The notes beneath the pieces are model-generated. The model saw only the letters and a list, made by a program, of their open reading frames with translations, had not been told where the DNA came from and ran no database searches. DNA of 64,000 nucleotides from Himantopus leucocephalus (lineage: Eukaryota; Chordata; Aves; Charadriiformes; Recurvirostridae): NCBI GenBank assembly GCA_003993805.1, contig RSEF01000003.1, forward strand, positions 41,302,658-41,366,657. Reading direction: 5' to 3'. The translations under genes were made by a program, and so were the position numbers. This document shows positions 14,201-29,200 of this stretch, piece after piece. Within the stretch, counting starts at the first letter, position 1, and every line of letters starts with the position of its first letter.

Positions 14201-17200
14201 TCTTTACTAAATGCTTGAAAATGTGACATTATATAATGTGGTTTTGGGGGATGTCTGCTTGTCCAACCCTAAGATAAAAAGATCATCCAGAAGGAACATC
14301 GGTAAAACACTTTACATCTTAATCTATCTTTCAGCTCATATATACCCACTAAGTAAAGTGAATCTGCTTTAGGCTCTTTTTTTTTTTTTAAGTGATTATT
14401 TCACGTATACTAATGGTAGTTATTTGATTTATTAAGACTCAATTAAAGAAGTTATGTCAGGAATCATAAAACATTTGAAAGTATCCAGAGGTTACAGAGG
14501 ATTAATGTCTCAAATAAACTGATGACCTTTTAGAGTGTAGATGATGGAGTATTAAAGTCTGTGGTTAGGTTATTCATAGATGTAGGGGAGTGTTGAAGTT
14601 TTGGTAACGGTTTAGTTTAGTTTATCTCTTGTTACGCACAGCTCAGACTGGAGGAAGTAGTGGCTTCATTGCTGAATTATTTCTCTAAGTCTGAAATTTT
14701 CAGTTGACAAGACTGGAAAATTCCCTCTGAAAGAGTCTACTTGTCCTGTACCAAGTATTGTTTCCATGGACATGTAGTGAGGAGAATAGTGCACAAGCTT
14801 TTGTTGACTTCCCAGTCTCTGTGCCCCTCCACCCCCTTACATTACTTCCCTAATTGCATTATCTTCTGGCAGCTAATGCTTAAGAAGCCAGGCTTTGATC
14901 TTGCTATAATGAATTTGTATGTTGCTCTATTCTGAATAATGCTGGAGCTGTGCAGTAATTGCACGGATGACAAATGGATACTGCTTGCTCAGTCTTGCTT
15001 CAGCAAACAGTATTTTCTTTCTGAGTCTGTACATAAATAAAAGCAAACTGTAATGCCAGAATTCATGGCTTTTGTCATGTCATTGACATTCTGATATATT
15101 TCACTGTGATGAGAATGGAGGTATTTACATTGAGTCTAGGTATCATCGCATATAAAAATCATAGAATTGTGGAATGGTTTGAGTAGCAAAGGGACCTTTG
15201 GGACCTTGCAAGGGTCCCTTAGGACCTAACCTAGTCCAACCACCCTCATCATAAAAAAAACCTCCTTCCATATATTCAATATAAATCTACCCTCTTTCAA
15301 TTTAAAATGTTTGCTATGTATCTACTAATGCATCTGTCCTTCCTCTATTACAAGCACATACAATCACTCTGAACTTGTATTTGATCCTTTTGTATCACCA
15401 AAGAATGCGCAGGAGTATATGTAATAATGTGCCTTTAATGTCTGACTGACCACATCCTGTTTTTTATTTCTTTAAAACTGGATGCTACTCTTTTTCAGAG
15501 TAGCAGGCAATAAAAGAAGCAACTGTTGGTTATTATTTTTTGCTTTCAGTGTTAAGTGGCTGTGTGCCTCATTTAATGCACAGCTTTAACTAACCTTTCA
15601 CAAAGTTCTGTTGAGCTGCATTTATGAAACCATCTGTGTGTTATTGCTGTTAAAGATGTTACATTTATTGATGTCTCATGTTAAGCAATGAACTATTACT
15701 GCCTTCATTTTATGTTCTTACCTGAAGCACAGTGAGATTATGTGGCTTACCTATAATCATTAAAAAAGTAAGTTATAGAAACAGGTATTCCTTAGTTCTA
15801 ATCTATGTCTTTTAACAAGATGTGCTGCCTCTTAGGATTCCCAAGTATTTTCAAATAACTATGGTCACATGATTAATTAACTGTGTAAGATTTCATGGTA
15901 TAGATTTTTTTCTATTGTATAATAAAGCAAGAGAAGGGTTTTGTTTGTTTTTCTTGTTAGGGGTTGAGTTTTGGTTTTGTGTTTGTTTGTTTGGTGTTTG
16001 GTTTTGGTGTTTTTTTTTGTTTTTTTTTTTGCTATGAAGCGATTGGATTGTGATCTCTTTCCTTATGATACAGAACTGTCAGCGCAGTGACTTGTTTGCA
16101 ACTAGCTCCAAGATCGCTTTAACCCTTTGCAGATACAGTTTCATATCCTATTTATGTCACGAGTCTGTAAGTTTAACCTTTTATAAATGAAACAGCATAC
16201 ACAGTTGCAATATAATATAGTGAATTTCTGCAGCATTTAAACATAGATTTTAAGAGGCCATTACCTCTTAGCAGGACCAACAGTCTTTGCTGCTGAAAAT
16301 AACCATAGAAATTTCAGGTTGAAATAATTTTTTGGCAGAACGGGAAAACAATCTTAAGAAAAGCAGTTTGCACTGTTCCACACTCCAAACAGAAAGTTAG
16401 TGCCTCAACTCTTTTTTTGGAGTAGAACAGATGCTTCACTGAGAGCTCGTGCGGATGCACATACATGCAAACGCATGTATTCCAGGACAGGGCAGGCTTA
16501 TGGGTGCCTACAGTGTCTAGTGAGATTTCTAGTCAGTTGTACCCACCAAGTCAGTGCATGCAGTCAGTCTACTTCAATCTTCAGCTTAACGCATGAGGGT
16601 GAAACAGTTTCAAACCAGTTACTTCCTCCCTACAGCCCTGTCAAAAGTGTGACAGTTCCTGGAAATCGATCATGTTTTAGTTCCTATTATTCTTGAACAA
16701 AGGTATTGTATTAGCAGGAAATAATTTACATTCATCGCCTATGTTGTTGGCTTCACATTCCGCTCTTCCAATGTTTCCTGTCATTACAAGAATACTGTTT
16801 TACAGAAATTTGTTTCTGCAGTAGCAGCTGACTTCTGTGGTGTCAATACTGGCTACTTCATGTAGAGCATTTTGCAGGGATTATTGATATGATTGTAAAG
16901 TCAAAATAATTCAAATGCCTTAAAGGTCAATTTGATACCAAAAGTAATTTTTATGCTTAAATCTAACCATCACTCACGTTATTTAAATTTAAACCAACAA
17001 CATCAATAATTAAAGATGAGGAATCTATCCTACTGGATCCTTCCTCGATAGACAAGACAGGCATTATTTTAATTTGAATGGACTTATAATTGTGATTTCT
17101 TTTTTTTTTCCCCCCCTCTCTCTGCAATAGCGGCTCTGATTCGAGGAAATCGTAAAAACTGTGCTCAATTTTCTGGATCTCTTGATTGGTTGATCAGCAG

Positions 17201-20200
17201 ATTAGAAAGACTGGAAGCCTCTTCTGGTATGCTTTTTAGTATTTTAACTTCCGTATTTGACCAGCGTTTCATTCTTTAAAATTGGCGATATACTTGTTCA
17301 GTCTAACTATCATGAAGTTCTTGCTATGAGAGAGTAAATTATATTAATAAAGTGAGATTTATATTTATAACATTTTTACATTTTGATTTTGGTTGTAGTT
17401 CTACCTTATGTTCTGGCAGTTTTTCCTTTTCCTTGGCCAATTGGTTGTAATGCTATCTTTTAATTCAGGCAAACAAACCATTTGGCAAGACAGTTGTTCT
17501 ACAGTTTCAGTTGTGTTAAGTTGCTTTGCTGTAATTCTAATACCTTCCCTTCCCTTGTCTTTGGAAGTCTGAATGTTTATCAGGATTTGCATCAAGCTAA
17601 ATGTAATAATAAGCATATGGAATGGATATAATTTGTGTTATCTTGAAGCACTATAGTGGTAATGCAGGGAAGTTCGTGTATACTACTTGACCCTGTAACA
17701 GATGGGTATTCAGTTATATGTTCGCCTATAACAGAGTTACCTCCATAATACATACACATTCCTTTTTTAATCACCTCTGTCACTCCTGAGCTCTGATCTT
17801 CTCTTTGAAGTTAACAAGAAAGAGCGTGCCTGAAACACATTCACGATTTGAGAATCTGGGAATTCTGTCTCACTTTAGACACAAATTCTGTAAGCTAGCT
17901 TATTTACTTTTCTTTGCCCTTACCTAATGTCTTATCTTCCTCCTGAATGACTATGTTAACCCCTTCGTGTCCATGAGATACAATTAGTCTCTGCGTTGCT
18001 CAAAGTGAAAGTAAATGAAGTTATGCTGAGCTGTACCATCTGTCTCACTGAAATGGTGATCCTGCCTTCTGTTTCCTTAGAAGCAATCAGTTCTCTGTAA
18101 ACCTACTCTGCCAACCAAATACATTGTATTTTTAAGTTTCCAACAGATTTTTTTAAAAAAATATTGTGACTACATTTGATCAAAAAACCACTTTGGACTA
18201 TATTGGAAAAATATGCTTTTTAAGGAGAATAAGAAATAAGTAGTGTGACCACTCCATATTAGTTGAATGTAAATAATAGCTTAAGAATTTCTCTTGGTGA
18301 TATATGATTCCTATTAGTATTAACAGCTTGCTGCTGTGTACCTCTTTACTGTCTTAAATGTAGTTGTTAACATGATTGTAGTCTATAACAGGACCTTAAA
18401 GCAGGTTATCTGTAATTCCACATTTGGCTTGCCCTTATTTTTTTAAAAAAAAGGTCTTCAATACTTATTAGAATAATTATTTTGTGGAGTTTTTTTAACA
18501 ATACTACTCTATTTTCTTTGAAAGTATGTGTTTGTACATGCAACTTCAGTTTGATTTTGTAACGAGATGGTAGACGAATTTCATTACATTAAAGAAGCTC
18601 TGCTAAGTGTATTTCAAAGGTACTGAAGAGATACAAGGTCTGTTGTGTTGATTTCATGACTGATACTTGAGTCTCTTGCCCCATTTTACTTATATAAATA
18701 CAAACTTTTTCTTTTTTTCTTACATGAATATATAATTGCTTTTCTTTTCAACATGAAAATATGCCAAATGATATCATCTAGGCATCTGAACAGTAAACAG
18801 TAATCAAACTTGGACACAGCAGCTAAGAAATGAGATTCAAATAGACTGATTAGTTTTGGACTCTTAACACTGATTTTTTTTTTTTACTGTTTTCAAGCAT
18901 GGTTTTCATGCTGATGATTACCTAAAGATCAGTAAGCAAATTAGTACTGTTGGTAAGAAATGTCACTGCAGCCTGTTCCCCCACCCCTTTGTTTTTCAAG
19001 ATTAGTAAATGTATTTATTGGAACAAAAAAGCCATGTAGTGTAAGGCCAGTTTTCTATATTTTATTCTTACCAATTTAATACTTCTTGGAGTTCTATAGG
19101 TTACAGCAGTAACTGAAAACATGGATCTGACGTAGTGAGATCTTTTAATGTCTGATTTGCCAATTAAGTGAACCACAAGACATCATAAATTATGAAATAA
19201 ATGAAATAAGAAAAATGTTAACAGCTCCTTATGGAAAGCTTTTTCTCACTATACAGAAAAGTCAAACAACAAGCAGGAGCTCAAAGTCTAAATTAAGCTC
19301 CTATACCTGATAAGGAATTTGCCTTGCAAAGTATTCTTTCCTGTAACTAAAAGTGAAGAGGGAAATATAGAAACATAAATAATACAAATTGAAGAAGTTG
19401 TATGTGTAATGCTCAGTAATGTTAACATATGGAATAACAACATAGTAAAAGCAATTATGGTTTGAGACATTTCAACTTTTTATACAGGTAATTAATATAA
19501 TGTAGAATCGTATTTTTTTTTGTAATTGCACAAATCTTAAGTTACAATGCTAGGAGAAACGACTAAATGTTTAAGAGAAATGTATTTGTAATATATCTTC
19601 TAGTACAGAGGTTGAGAAAATTCTATGTTTTAAGTCAATAAGCAAAAAATATCCTGTAGGGGAGAATAGTAAGCAATCAAGAAGCTAAAGATAATTTTGT
19701 AATGCTTGTGCTACCACAGGCAATCTCAATTTCCATAGTTTGTTTCATTTTTTTAATGAATGTTAATATATTTCTAATTTATATTTCTTCTTTGTGATTT
19801 GACTGTAAGAACATTGCAGTATAAATATTTGTGATGCTCAGAATTGTAGTCCAACAAATTTAATAGAAACTCTTGTATTAAATGTAATAATACTTTTACT
19901 GTAATGCTAGATAGAGACTTGTCTTAAGCTGTTTCTTTTTTATTGCCTGGTTCTAGCTACTGTAACTGATATCCCTTGTCTGATATTCTTTGATCCTCTG
20001 TTTCTGGTTCATGTTTATCTTTTCACAGTAAGTGGAGGTATAAATGTGGATTTCAAGAGCTAATTATTAATAGCACATGGACGATATTTTGAATCCACTG
20101 CAGGAAGAGCAACAGATTTGAACAGTATTCAATGTGTAGTGATTGCTATGTTTTAAATTCTTATTGTCTGTTTTTTCATCTCTCCGTAGTTCATGTGTGC

Positions 20201-23200
20201 TTTGATTTGACACTACTATTAATACATATCTTTTCTCCTCTCTCCCCTCTTCTGTTCTCTGCTCTCATCCAGCTGGAGCCGTTTCAGAGTTGCAGACTAA
20301 GAAATGTTTTCCACTTGCAGTTGTGACTGTTTTGCATTATATATAATATTTGTTACTGTTTGTTGGAAAATGACCTCTTTAGTCTTTCAAGCCTTATGTT
20401 CTGTAATTATGCTGCACTAGGTTCAAAAGGCAGGCAGGTTTGTAATCACACCAGTGGGCAGGGTAGTTACAACAGCGGTGATAGCAATGTAATACACCTT
20501 TCCGGTTACATATATAGTTTATTCCCATGATCTTGTTATTTTAGTGTTGTGTGTTGTTTCATGAGCTGGAAGGAATATAATTATCTTCTTTTCAAGAGTA
20601 ATTTTTTGTTGATTACAGAGTTGTCCTCAGGAATTAAATTTTCCTTCCCCATCCTGTTCTTCCCACTCCTGAATCATTTCTGCCACAGATAGATGTGTCC
20701 TTGGATTCATCGACATCTTGAGATGAATGCCTGGAAGGAATGTCCCCCATTGTAAAAGTTCTTTGGTTCATGTTAGACTGTTAGATATTTGGAGAGAAAT
20801 CTCACAGGCATCATACAGTTCTAATCAGCCTTTCACTGTGGCATTAATACATGAGAAATATCCTGCTTCCACTGAATTTCCCAAGTAAGAATTGCGTTTG
20901 TCTCAGCTGCAGATCACCATTTGGCATATATTATCAAATTTCTACATAAGTAGTCTTCAAAGGATCAGCAGCAGCCATGAGAACAGGTGTGTCCTATAGT
21001 AAACAAGATGGATAAGGTGTTTGTGTTTGCCTCAGCTTTGTCATGAAACATTCATGGCCAAGAAGGCCAACGGCATCCTGGCCTGTATCAGGAATANNNN
21101 NNNNNNNNNNNNNNNNNNNNNNNNNNNNNNNNNNNNNNNNNNNNNNNNNNNNNNNNNNNNNNNNNNNNNNNNNNNNNNNNNNNNNNNNNNNNNNNNAAAA
21201 TCATTAAGGGGTAGTAGTCGACAGGCTGAATCAGGGTAGAGAGTTTCCTCTGGACATCCCTGACTCTGGCCCCAGGAAAAGACAGCAGACCTCCCTACGG
21301 ACTGGGTCTGGTCTACACATGGGACCCTGCACTCCCTTTGGAATTGAGTCCCCTACTACAAGGACCTGTCTTTCTTTTATTACTGAAGACGTTGTTATAC
21401 GAGGCGTAATCTGTCTTGGCCTCGGTGATATCTCCAAGTTCAGCAAGCTGTTGTCCTTGTCTTCCCCTGGTTCCCTTTGCGGAACATCATATCTGTTTTG
21501 CAAGGGCACCTGGGATGGTGTGGGGGTTACCTGGGGGGCAAGTAACACATCTTCAAAGTGTTTTTACTTCTGTTATTGAAAAGGTTAAGACTAGAAAATG
21601 AACCTGTGTACTATTTTAAGACAAAATTAAGATTATGAATCTACCTACACAAATCTGAAAATTCCAAGGTTATGCTTACCACACTTATATTATGTGGTAT
21701 CATTTCATATTGGATTACTGTTTATATTAAGAGCGTGTTTCAGTGCGACAATGACAGATGGCAAAACTTAAATTGCCAAGTTTTGAATGTAGTGACTTCC
21801 CTGCATTGCCAGATCATTTTTACACACAAAACGTTGTTGATCTCATTACAGATTACCCCTTTAGATTGAGGATTCTTTTGTTAACCCTTTTCTTACCTTC
21901 CTAGGTACGTTTACCATGTTCAAGTGACCCCTGCCTGTCTAGTTGGCGTGCTGGGTGTATTGTGCTCTGGCTATGTTGCATCTACTCCTTTAGCTTGCTC
22001 TCATGACTCTTAGGTTTTTATCCTTTTTATCAATATTGTTACTGTCGATATTGGAAGTGTGCATCTGTTGCAGCCCAGATCGTACCACTGCAAAATTCAG
22101 GTTTAATATGTTCTCTTATTTGTAGTTGAGGCTTTCTGCTTATACCTTCAGGGCTACAGAATCAGTTTTGGAGTTCATGTCTAGCTCATTATATTGTGGT
22201 TGTGACTTTTTTTGGAGCCACTCCACAGAACAGGAGAATTGTCTATAATATCTGTACAGAATCACCTGCATTTTCTGTTTTCATATGTCTGACTCATTCC
22301 AGACTATATTCTATTGTTACTCAGGAATGACTTAGAAAAACCAAAAGGCATGTGTGTGTAAAAAATTCCCCTGATAGATCAAAATACGTATTATTTTTCC
22401 TTAAATTCACATTTCCATTTTTTTATTGTTTAAAAATTAAAAAACTCAGCATAAAGACTGTTTCAAATCTAATATTTCTGTGTCATCACACTGTCTTGGC
22501 ACTGAGATAAAAATCTGTGTTCAGTTAGTAGCTGTTTGGAACTTTTTTCCTTAGTTGACCCTAGTCTTACTCAACTGTAGCAGCTGAGGATCCTCACTAG
22601 GATCAAAGAAAGACCAGAGTACTCTTGCTCAGGGAGTGTTTTTGCCTGATTAATTTTTTTCCCCACACCAAGGGGGAGTTTACACTGCTAGATTTTTCTT
22701 TCAGTAAAAGAGAGCATGGCAAAGAGCAGAAGACTGGTTCTATGGATCTTGCTTTGCAAGGGTTAAGCTGAGTGGAGCCATGGCTTGAATACAGGGATGA
22801 ACGCAGAATGATGAGAGATGTACAATGTAAATAGGAATTGCATATCTTTAGTTTAAGGTTGCTTCCCAGCTTTCCCTCAGTGCTCTGATTTTTCTTGCTG
22901 TGACAACAGTAGCAACTGATAATGATGAACCACATGCATAGTATTTGTCTTTGCCAAACGTGGAAGATCTCAAAGCAAGTGGTGACTTGATCCCAGTACA
23001 CATGGGAGCCTGTTTTACTGCCCCATTGCAGGGAACCGTTTTAAGGCTAATGATTCTTGATGGCAATGACTGCTGCTTTATTGGGATTGGAATTGCATTT
23101 AATTGAGGGGCCACTGGAGATTTAGTGGTTCTTACTTCCTTGCACATCTTAATTTCATGCTAGTTTCTATTGGTTTGCTCTTTTAAGAACATCAATTTGG

Positions 23201-26200
23201 CTCCCAGTATAGCTGTTACATACACAAAGAAAATTATACACAGTGGGCCGGTAGACTGGGAATTTACCACTGCTCTCTAATTCAGAGGTATATGATTCCA
23301 TTAGTGGTTCATATGGTTTTCTAAGGGAAGAAACAGAAAACTGTAAATATGGAAAGTATATTTTATTTATACAACATGTATGCAGTGTGAAGTCTTCACC
23401 TTTTGGAGCCACTGAAAACCATTATTTTACCCAGTTTGTTTGAATTTGTGAGTATTGATCATGACATATTTATTATTAAAATTTCAAATTAATTTACATG
23501 GTTTTTTTCCCGTCTTTCCTGATTTTTTGCTACATTCGCTTATTTTGGGAAATCTAGAAGTACAACATCAATCCTGGTTTGGTTTTGTTTATCATATACA
23601 ATGATGTCTGAAACTTCCATGTTGCTGAGCACAGTATTAGGAAGTATTATGTGCAGTTATGATTTTATATCCACTTTGAATAAATACTTTTTTCTTTTTT
23701 TTTCCCAGGAATTCTAGAGGTTTTACACTGTGTGTTGGTGGAAAGCCCAGAAGCTCTAAACATTATTAAGGAAGGACATATTAAATCAATCATCTGTCTT
23801 TTGGACAAACATGGTAGAAACCATAAGGTAGGCAAAGAGGAGACGAGTATATTTAGGTGAACATTTGTGAACAAAGCAAGCACGTTGTTCTGTGTAGAAG
23901 TTAGATTTCGAATACTTTAATACTGTATTCATAATTAGGAATGAAACTTTTCCTAAAACACATATGAGCAGTTTGAAGCAGAGGATATTATCTTCTTTTT
24001 GATGAAAGCATTGATGCACACTAAATCTCAAGGGAAGCAGGAAGAATATATCTTAATATTGTTAGGAGAATTTCAGAATTGTTGTAGAATAAAACTACTA
24101 TGTTGGATGAATTGCATACCCTTACATGTCTTCCAGTAATAAGTTATATAGCATTATATTGCCTGATGTAACCACAGTGATTATGAAGTCTTTAGCATTA
24201 AAAAAATATTTAAGATGAAAAGAATCTATTTTTTTTCAGGTTTTGGATGTTTTATGTTCTCTCTGTGTTTGTCATGGAGTAGCTGTGCGGTCTAATCAAC
24301 ATCTAATCTGTGATAATCTCCTGCCAGGAAGAGATCTACTCTTACAGACACGTCTTGTCAACCATGTGAGCAGGTAAAAAGAAAAAGAAAAAAATCTGTA
24401 TCTATGAACAAAGCAGAATAATACTTGTGGTTGGAAGAAATTGTTGTTACAGAAAACCTGGTTTACTTCCAAAACTTGTTAAGATATTTTATTCTTACTA
24501 GGATTTTAAATACTCTTTGTAATTTTGATTAGAATCAAAACATGGGTCAGAGTAAGCTGCTGCAAACTGAAGCTGCTTTAAGATGCTTTAAGTCTGGGAA
24601 ACTGTAAAGTCTCTTCTAAAGCTTCCTGTGTAGATCTAGCTGTGCTTTCAAAGTAGTGTCAGCCAGTCTGAGGGAGTGCCCTCACCCTTCCTTCCACTGG
24701 CAGAGTGGTAGAAGCTACCTTCCAGCAGACATTAATAGCAAGATAAAGCTAGTAACATCTTAAATTAGCAAAGTAATATTTACAAGGTAAATGTTTATCC
24801 AGAGGTTAAATTTATGCTGAAGCAGAAGAATCTGGCTTTAAGTGAAGATTTGTGGGATATTCCCGTCTCAAACTTATGTCTATTTTAAAGAGTCTCAATC
24901 ATTAAGGGAGAATGAAAGTTGAAACATAGAAATCGTACTTATAATTCGGAGTTCATAGGATTTATTAGATGCTGAAAAACATAAAAATTCCACACCTGTG
25001 TATTATAAGGAGGCCTTTTCAAGTAAAAATAAATTCAAACCTAAAGGTGCAATGAACTTGACAATTTTACAGCTAATGCATTCACTCATATTTCTCATAA
25101 CCACATGTGACTTGACTTCCTCCAACACATCCAATAACACACCAACATATATAATACATGGAAAAATGGTGTAATGGGAATCGTTCTGTGTCAGCAATAA
25201 ACTTGGACAACTGATAAGCTAAAATCACTAATGGAAACTTCTGTTAAAAATGCATGAGAAGAAATTTTAAGTGTATGGGTACTGATTGAGCTTCTGAGCT
25301 GACTTTGGATCTTGTACAAGGAAGGTAGAGCTGTCTTTCCTCAATATGGCTGTAGAAAAAGAAAATGCAATTAACTGATATTTTTGCTCTGCAATAGAAT
25401 GTTATGAATGAGAATATTCATATTCTTGCAGTTATAAGGAAAAGAAGATTAATTTTTCAAAAGTCAGAAAGACCAATGAAACACTGAAAACATTGAGTGA
25501 TATAATGAGACTTGCATACCTTGCACCAAAAATAATTGTCAAAGGAACTTTCTAAGATATTGCTGTTTAACATACTTTTCCAGGGGACTGGGAAATTGTA
25601 TTCACAAAGCTTTATTTAAAAAGAGTAAGTTGGACAATTAGGTTGATTAAATTGTGCAGTCTGGACAAAGGCATAATAATGTTGATACTGTGTTCAGGCA
25701 GAGAAGGTTCAGTTGGTGATCTTACCAATAACTTTAAAATGATTTGACTTTTCTGGAAGATAGCTTCTGTCTAACACATTTTGTTTGTATTTTTAAGATG
25801 ATGAAATGTTTTACTTGTAACAAAGTGAAGAGTATCTATACTAAAACTTTTGGCAAAAGACACCCCATATACTTCGAGAAGGAAAGTGTGTTAGTCTTAT
25901 GTGATAAAACAAGTTATTTTATAAGCAATCAGATCAGTAAAGTCTGCTTTTACACTGACTTGTATTTAACAGCCCATATCAACCGCTCTTCCTCCCCATG
26001 CATTGCCTACACCAGTAGGCATACTGGATGCTGGGGCTGGCTTAGAGCTCCATCTGTGTTTATTAGGCAGCTTGTATGTAGAAAGAAACTATTTATAGAA
26101 ATTATAACCCAATCCGAGTAAACGAGATACATTCAGCCTAGAAGTCTGAAAGATTTCTTGCAATATGGGTAACCAACAACTGAGGAAATGCACCTAGCAT

Positions 26201-29200
26201 TGATTTTGGATACCTCTGTACTCTACAGCTTTAATTAAAGGTTGGTTGACTTTCTTAATCCAAAACTGGCACAGTAGTGATTGTCTGGAGACAGATTTTG
26301 GGGGATGAGGTTCTAGATTCAGTATTATCCCAAAAAGCATATTAGAAAAGCATAATTTCTTTCCTTTTCCCCCCCTTGTGAGGTTTAGATGTATGACTAC
26401 CTATTGCTATCTAACTAGATATTGAATAAGCACCAAAATAGTTTTGCTTTTCAAGTATGCTTGTGAAGTACTTTAAAATCAACAGCAGTAGGAACATCAA
26501 ATTGATATTAAGGATCGGTACAACCACTGCAAATCACTGAGGTATACAAAACTTGGAATAAGGAAGGAAGAGGTACAAGAGAATTTTGAAATAGATTGAT
26601 ACGTTACTTTTGTATCTTTGTAAATGTTGTTCTCTTGAATGGATAGTCAGTGTTATAGAATGCAGTTTGCTATGTAAAATTAAACCTGTCCTGTGTACTT
26701 TCTGCATTTCTATTGGTAACTGGTGAATAGCTGTTATTTTTGTTTGTAGGACTGTACATCTATTAAATGTTCAAAATGTTCAGATACATACAATATTATT
26801 ATTGGTAACTGAGTGAGGATACTGTTACAGTTACTGAAACAAACACTTCTTTACTTTAAATGTGCATTTTTCACAAGAATAAATAAATAGAATTTGCTTC
26901 TGTTGCTTTTATCACACAAAACAAGCATGAAATTTGAGTGTAATGCAAAGTCTGCAGTAGTTCATCGTCTACTTGAGATAAGTTTTTCATAAGCACTTTT
27001 ATTCTTTCTGTTTAAGCATGCGACCCAACATCTTCTTGGGGATTAGTGAAGGCTCTGCCCAATACAGAAAATGGTACTATGAACTTATGGTGGACCATCT
27101 AGAGCCCTTTGTGACTGCAGAATCAACCCATCTACGAGTGGGCTGGGCTTCAACAGAGGGCTACTCACCATATCCAGGAGGAGGAGCAGAATGGGGAGGA
27201 AATGGTGTTGGTGATGACTTGTATTCCTATGGCTTTGATGGTCTGCATCTGTGGTCAGGTATTCTCCTTTTTTTTTTGATGTGTGTGTTTTTGTTTTTTA
27301 GAATACTAGAATGTTGCTTGCAATTCCAGCGAATTTGTTTTCGACAGCAGCAAAGTGAATCGGATGTTTCAGTTGACACTAGGAATATACAGAAACAGTA
27401 CCCTACAACAGAATATGTTTTAACTTGACATTGCATATTGAAAAAAATGTTTTATACAAAGTAGTGCAGATAGAATAATAATTTGTGTTTCACCCTGGGA
27501 ATTATTTTTGGCTTTTTTCATATTAACTATACAGATTTTATTTAAAAATTCAAACATGCAAAAAAAATGAAGTCTGACAAACAGCTGTCTGGATTTGTAA
27601 TTCCTGTGTGATAGCATAAGAACACCCTGAGAGATTTAATTCACAGGAGACTCTCTTTTTTCTTTTTTTTTTCTTTCTTTGAACAGCTTTTTAATATGGA
27701 TCTTTAGTTTTGAAGTTTAGCAATACTTCAGAGGTGAAGAACATTTTTAAGTATGCTTTTTGCCACACATTTTAAACCCAAATATTTTTTTGTAGTGATG
27801 TTTTATTTACATACATCAAGACTGACTGTTTATTGCAAGACTTGCAGAATCATACTCCTAGCTTGCATATGGTGTGTTTGTCAGGTATTCATCTTTAAAA
27901 TGTTATTGGCCCAGCTTGGATCTACTTGTTTAATAGCAATTTCTCTATGCAATTCTAGTGTTAAAGGAAGCTGAACTGAGTGCCTAAAGTATTTGTATTT
28001 CCTGATGATTCTGCAAATATCTTACTCTCTCTTAAAACTGGGTTAGCTCAGGAAAATCAGAATAATAAGAAAACAAGTTCGTGGTTTTTTTCTTAGTCTT
28101 TTTCACATAATTTAACTTCTGTGAAAAGATTCCCAGATATTTAGAATATGTAGTCCTACACATGGACAGTCCTAAACTTCTTGAAAAAAGTTTCTACTGG
28201 GGTTTCACCTTGTTGAGGAAAATTTTTTCCTTTCATTTTGAGAGATTATTGGGCAGTGATGAACTGTAGAACTGACTGGAAACTGTGTTAGGCTCATTGG
28301 ATTGGCAATTCTTGCCACTATGAAGATATGAGCGAGTTCTCTAAAGCTCCTTAGCAGACAAGAGAGACATTTGAGTGAGTCAGCTATATGTATCATTCAA
28401 GGTCTTTGAAGTTTTGAGGCACTGTGGCTTGATACTTGGAAGAGAATACAGTTTTACATTTCAAAAGCCTTTTCCAATCAAAATAGTGATGGATTGTATG
28501 ATTAAGTAATAACATATCGACTGAAGTGGCATCATAGGAGAGTAGCTGCCACTTTGCCTCTCATGTATAGTGAGAACTACTTTGGAACAATGATGCATAA
28601 TTAATGGTGTCATTAAAGCTGTGTCATAACTGAGTTTGTCAGATAAAGTATTATTACAGAGGAACCAGAAAATAATAAGGCAACTGAAATAACTTGTACT
28701 TAGGGTCCCTTTTAGGGAGGAAGCAAAAGATTACTGAATATCAAAATGATTTTTCTACCCACTGGAAACTTTCTAATCAAAAATGTGACAAAAGAATAAA
28801 TGAACAATTGTTTATGGTTCTCGAATCAATAATCCAGCCCAGTCAAAAAAGTCAGACCACCTTTGTATATGCAACTTTTGTATATTAATCTGTGTTGTGA
28901 ATGTGGCTGGTAGATTTGAAAACATTTCTGTCTCCATTGACATTCTCGGGTAACACATACCTCTCAAACTTGGAAGGGCTTTACATAGTTGAATGTTGAA
29001 AATCATGGCCTTTATTCTTCCACAGTCCCAGACTGCATCTTGGTAAGTCTCTGCAATGACGTTTTTAAAATAATCTTCTGAGCATGAAGCATTCACCGCA
29101 TGAATGGATAGCAGCAATAATTTCTACCCCTGGTTTTCTGTTCTGGACCAAGCCTTTACCCAGGATCACATTTAATTTACATTTATTTCTTCAGTCCTGC

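Larger units (their letters stand above)
11073..17130 (+). other. RYR2: RYR2 intron 4 (6,058 nt)
   Basis: It contains a T17 tract with one unresolved base at 11119, an A15 tract (12975-12989), a short LTR-end-like inverted repeat (13675-13703), a CR1 fragment (15159-15345) and a G/T-rich low-complexity stretch (15937-16030). A 141-codon open frame on the minus strand (12923-13348) has no recognised homologue. Confidence 0.85.
17227..23708 (+). other. RYR2: RYR2 intron 5 (6,482 nt)
   Basis: AT-rich intron interrupted by two oppositely oriented CR1 remnants flanking a 100-N gap (21054-21560). The rest (17227-21050 and 21560-23708) shows no gene or known repeat. Short open frames such as 22603-23001 minus have no recognisable motifs. 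Confidence 0.85.

Noticed and set aside
15734..15765. Splice-like pair (gaagcacag ... gtaagt) in intron 4
   Set aside because: The segment is about 35 nt, would shift frame and begins with TGA. Judged a chance pseudo-exon.
25744..26121. 125-codon open frame on the + strand in intron 7
   Set aside because: No motif, no flanking splice signals in frame, and composition like the surrounding intron.
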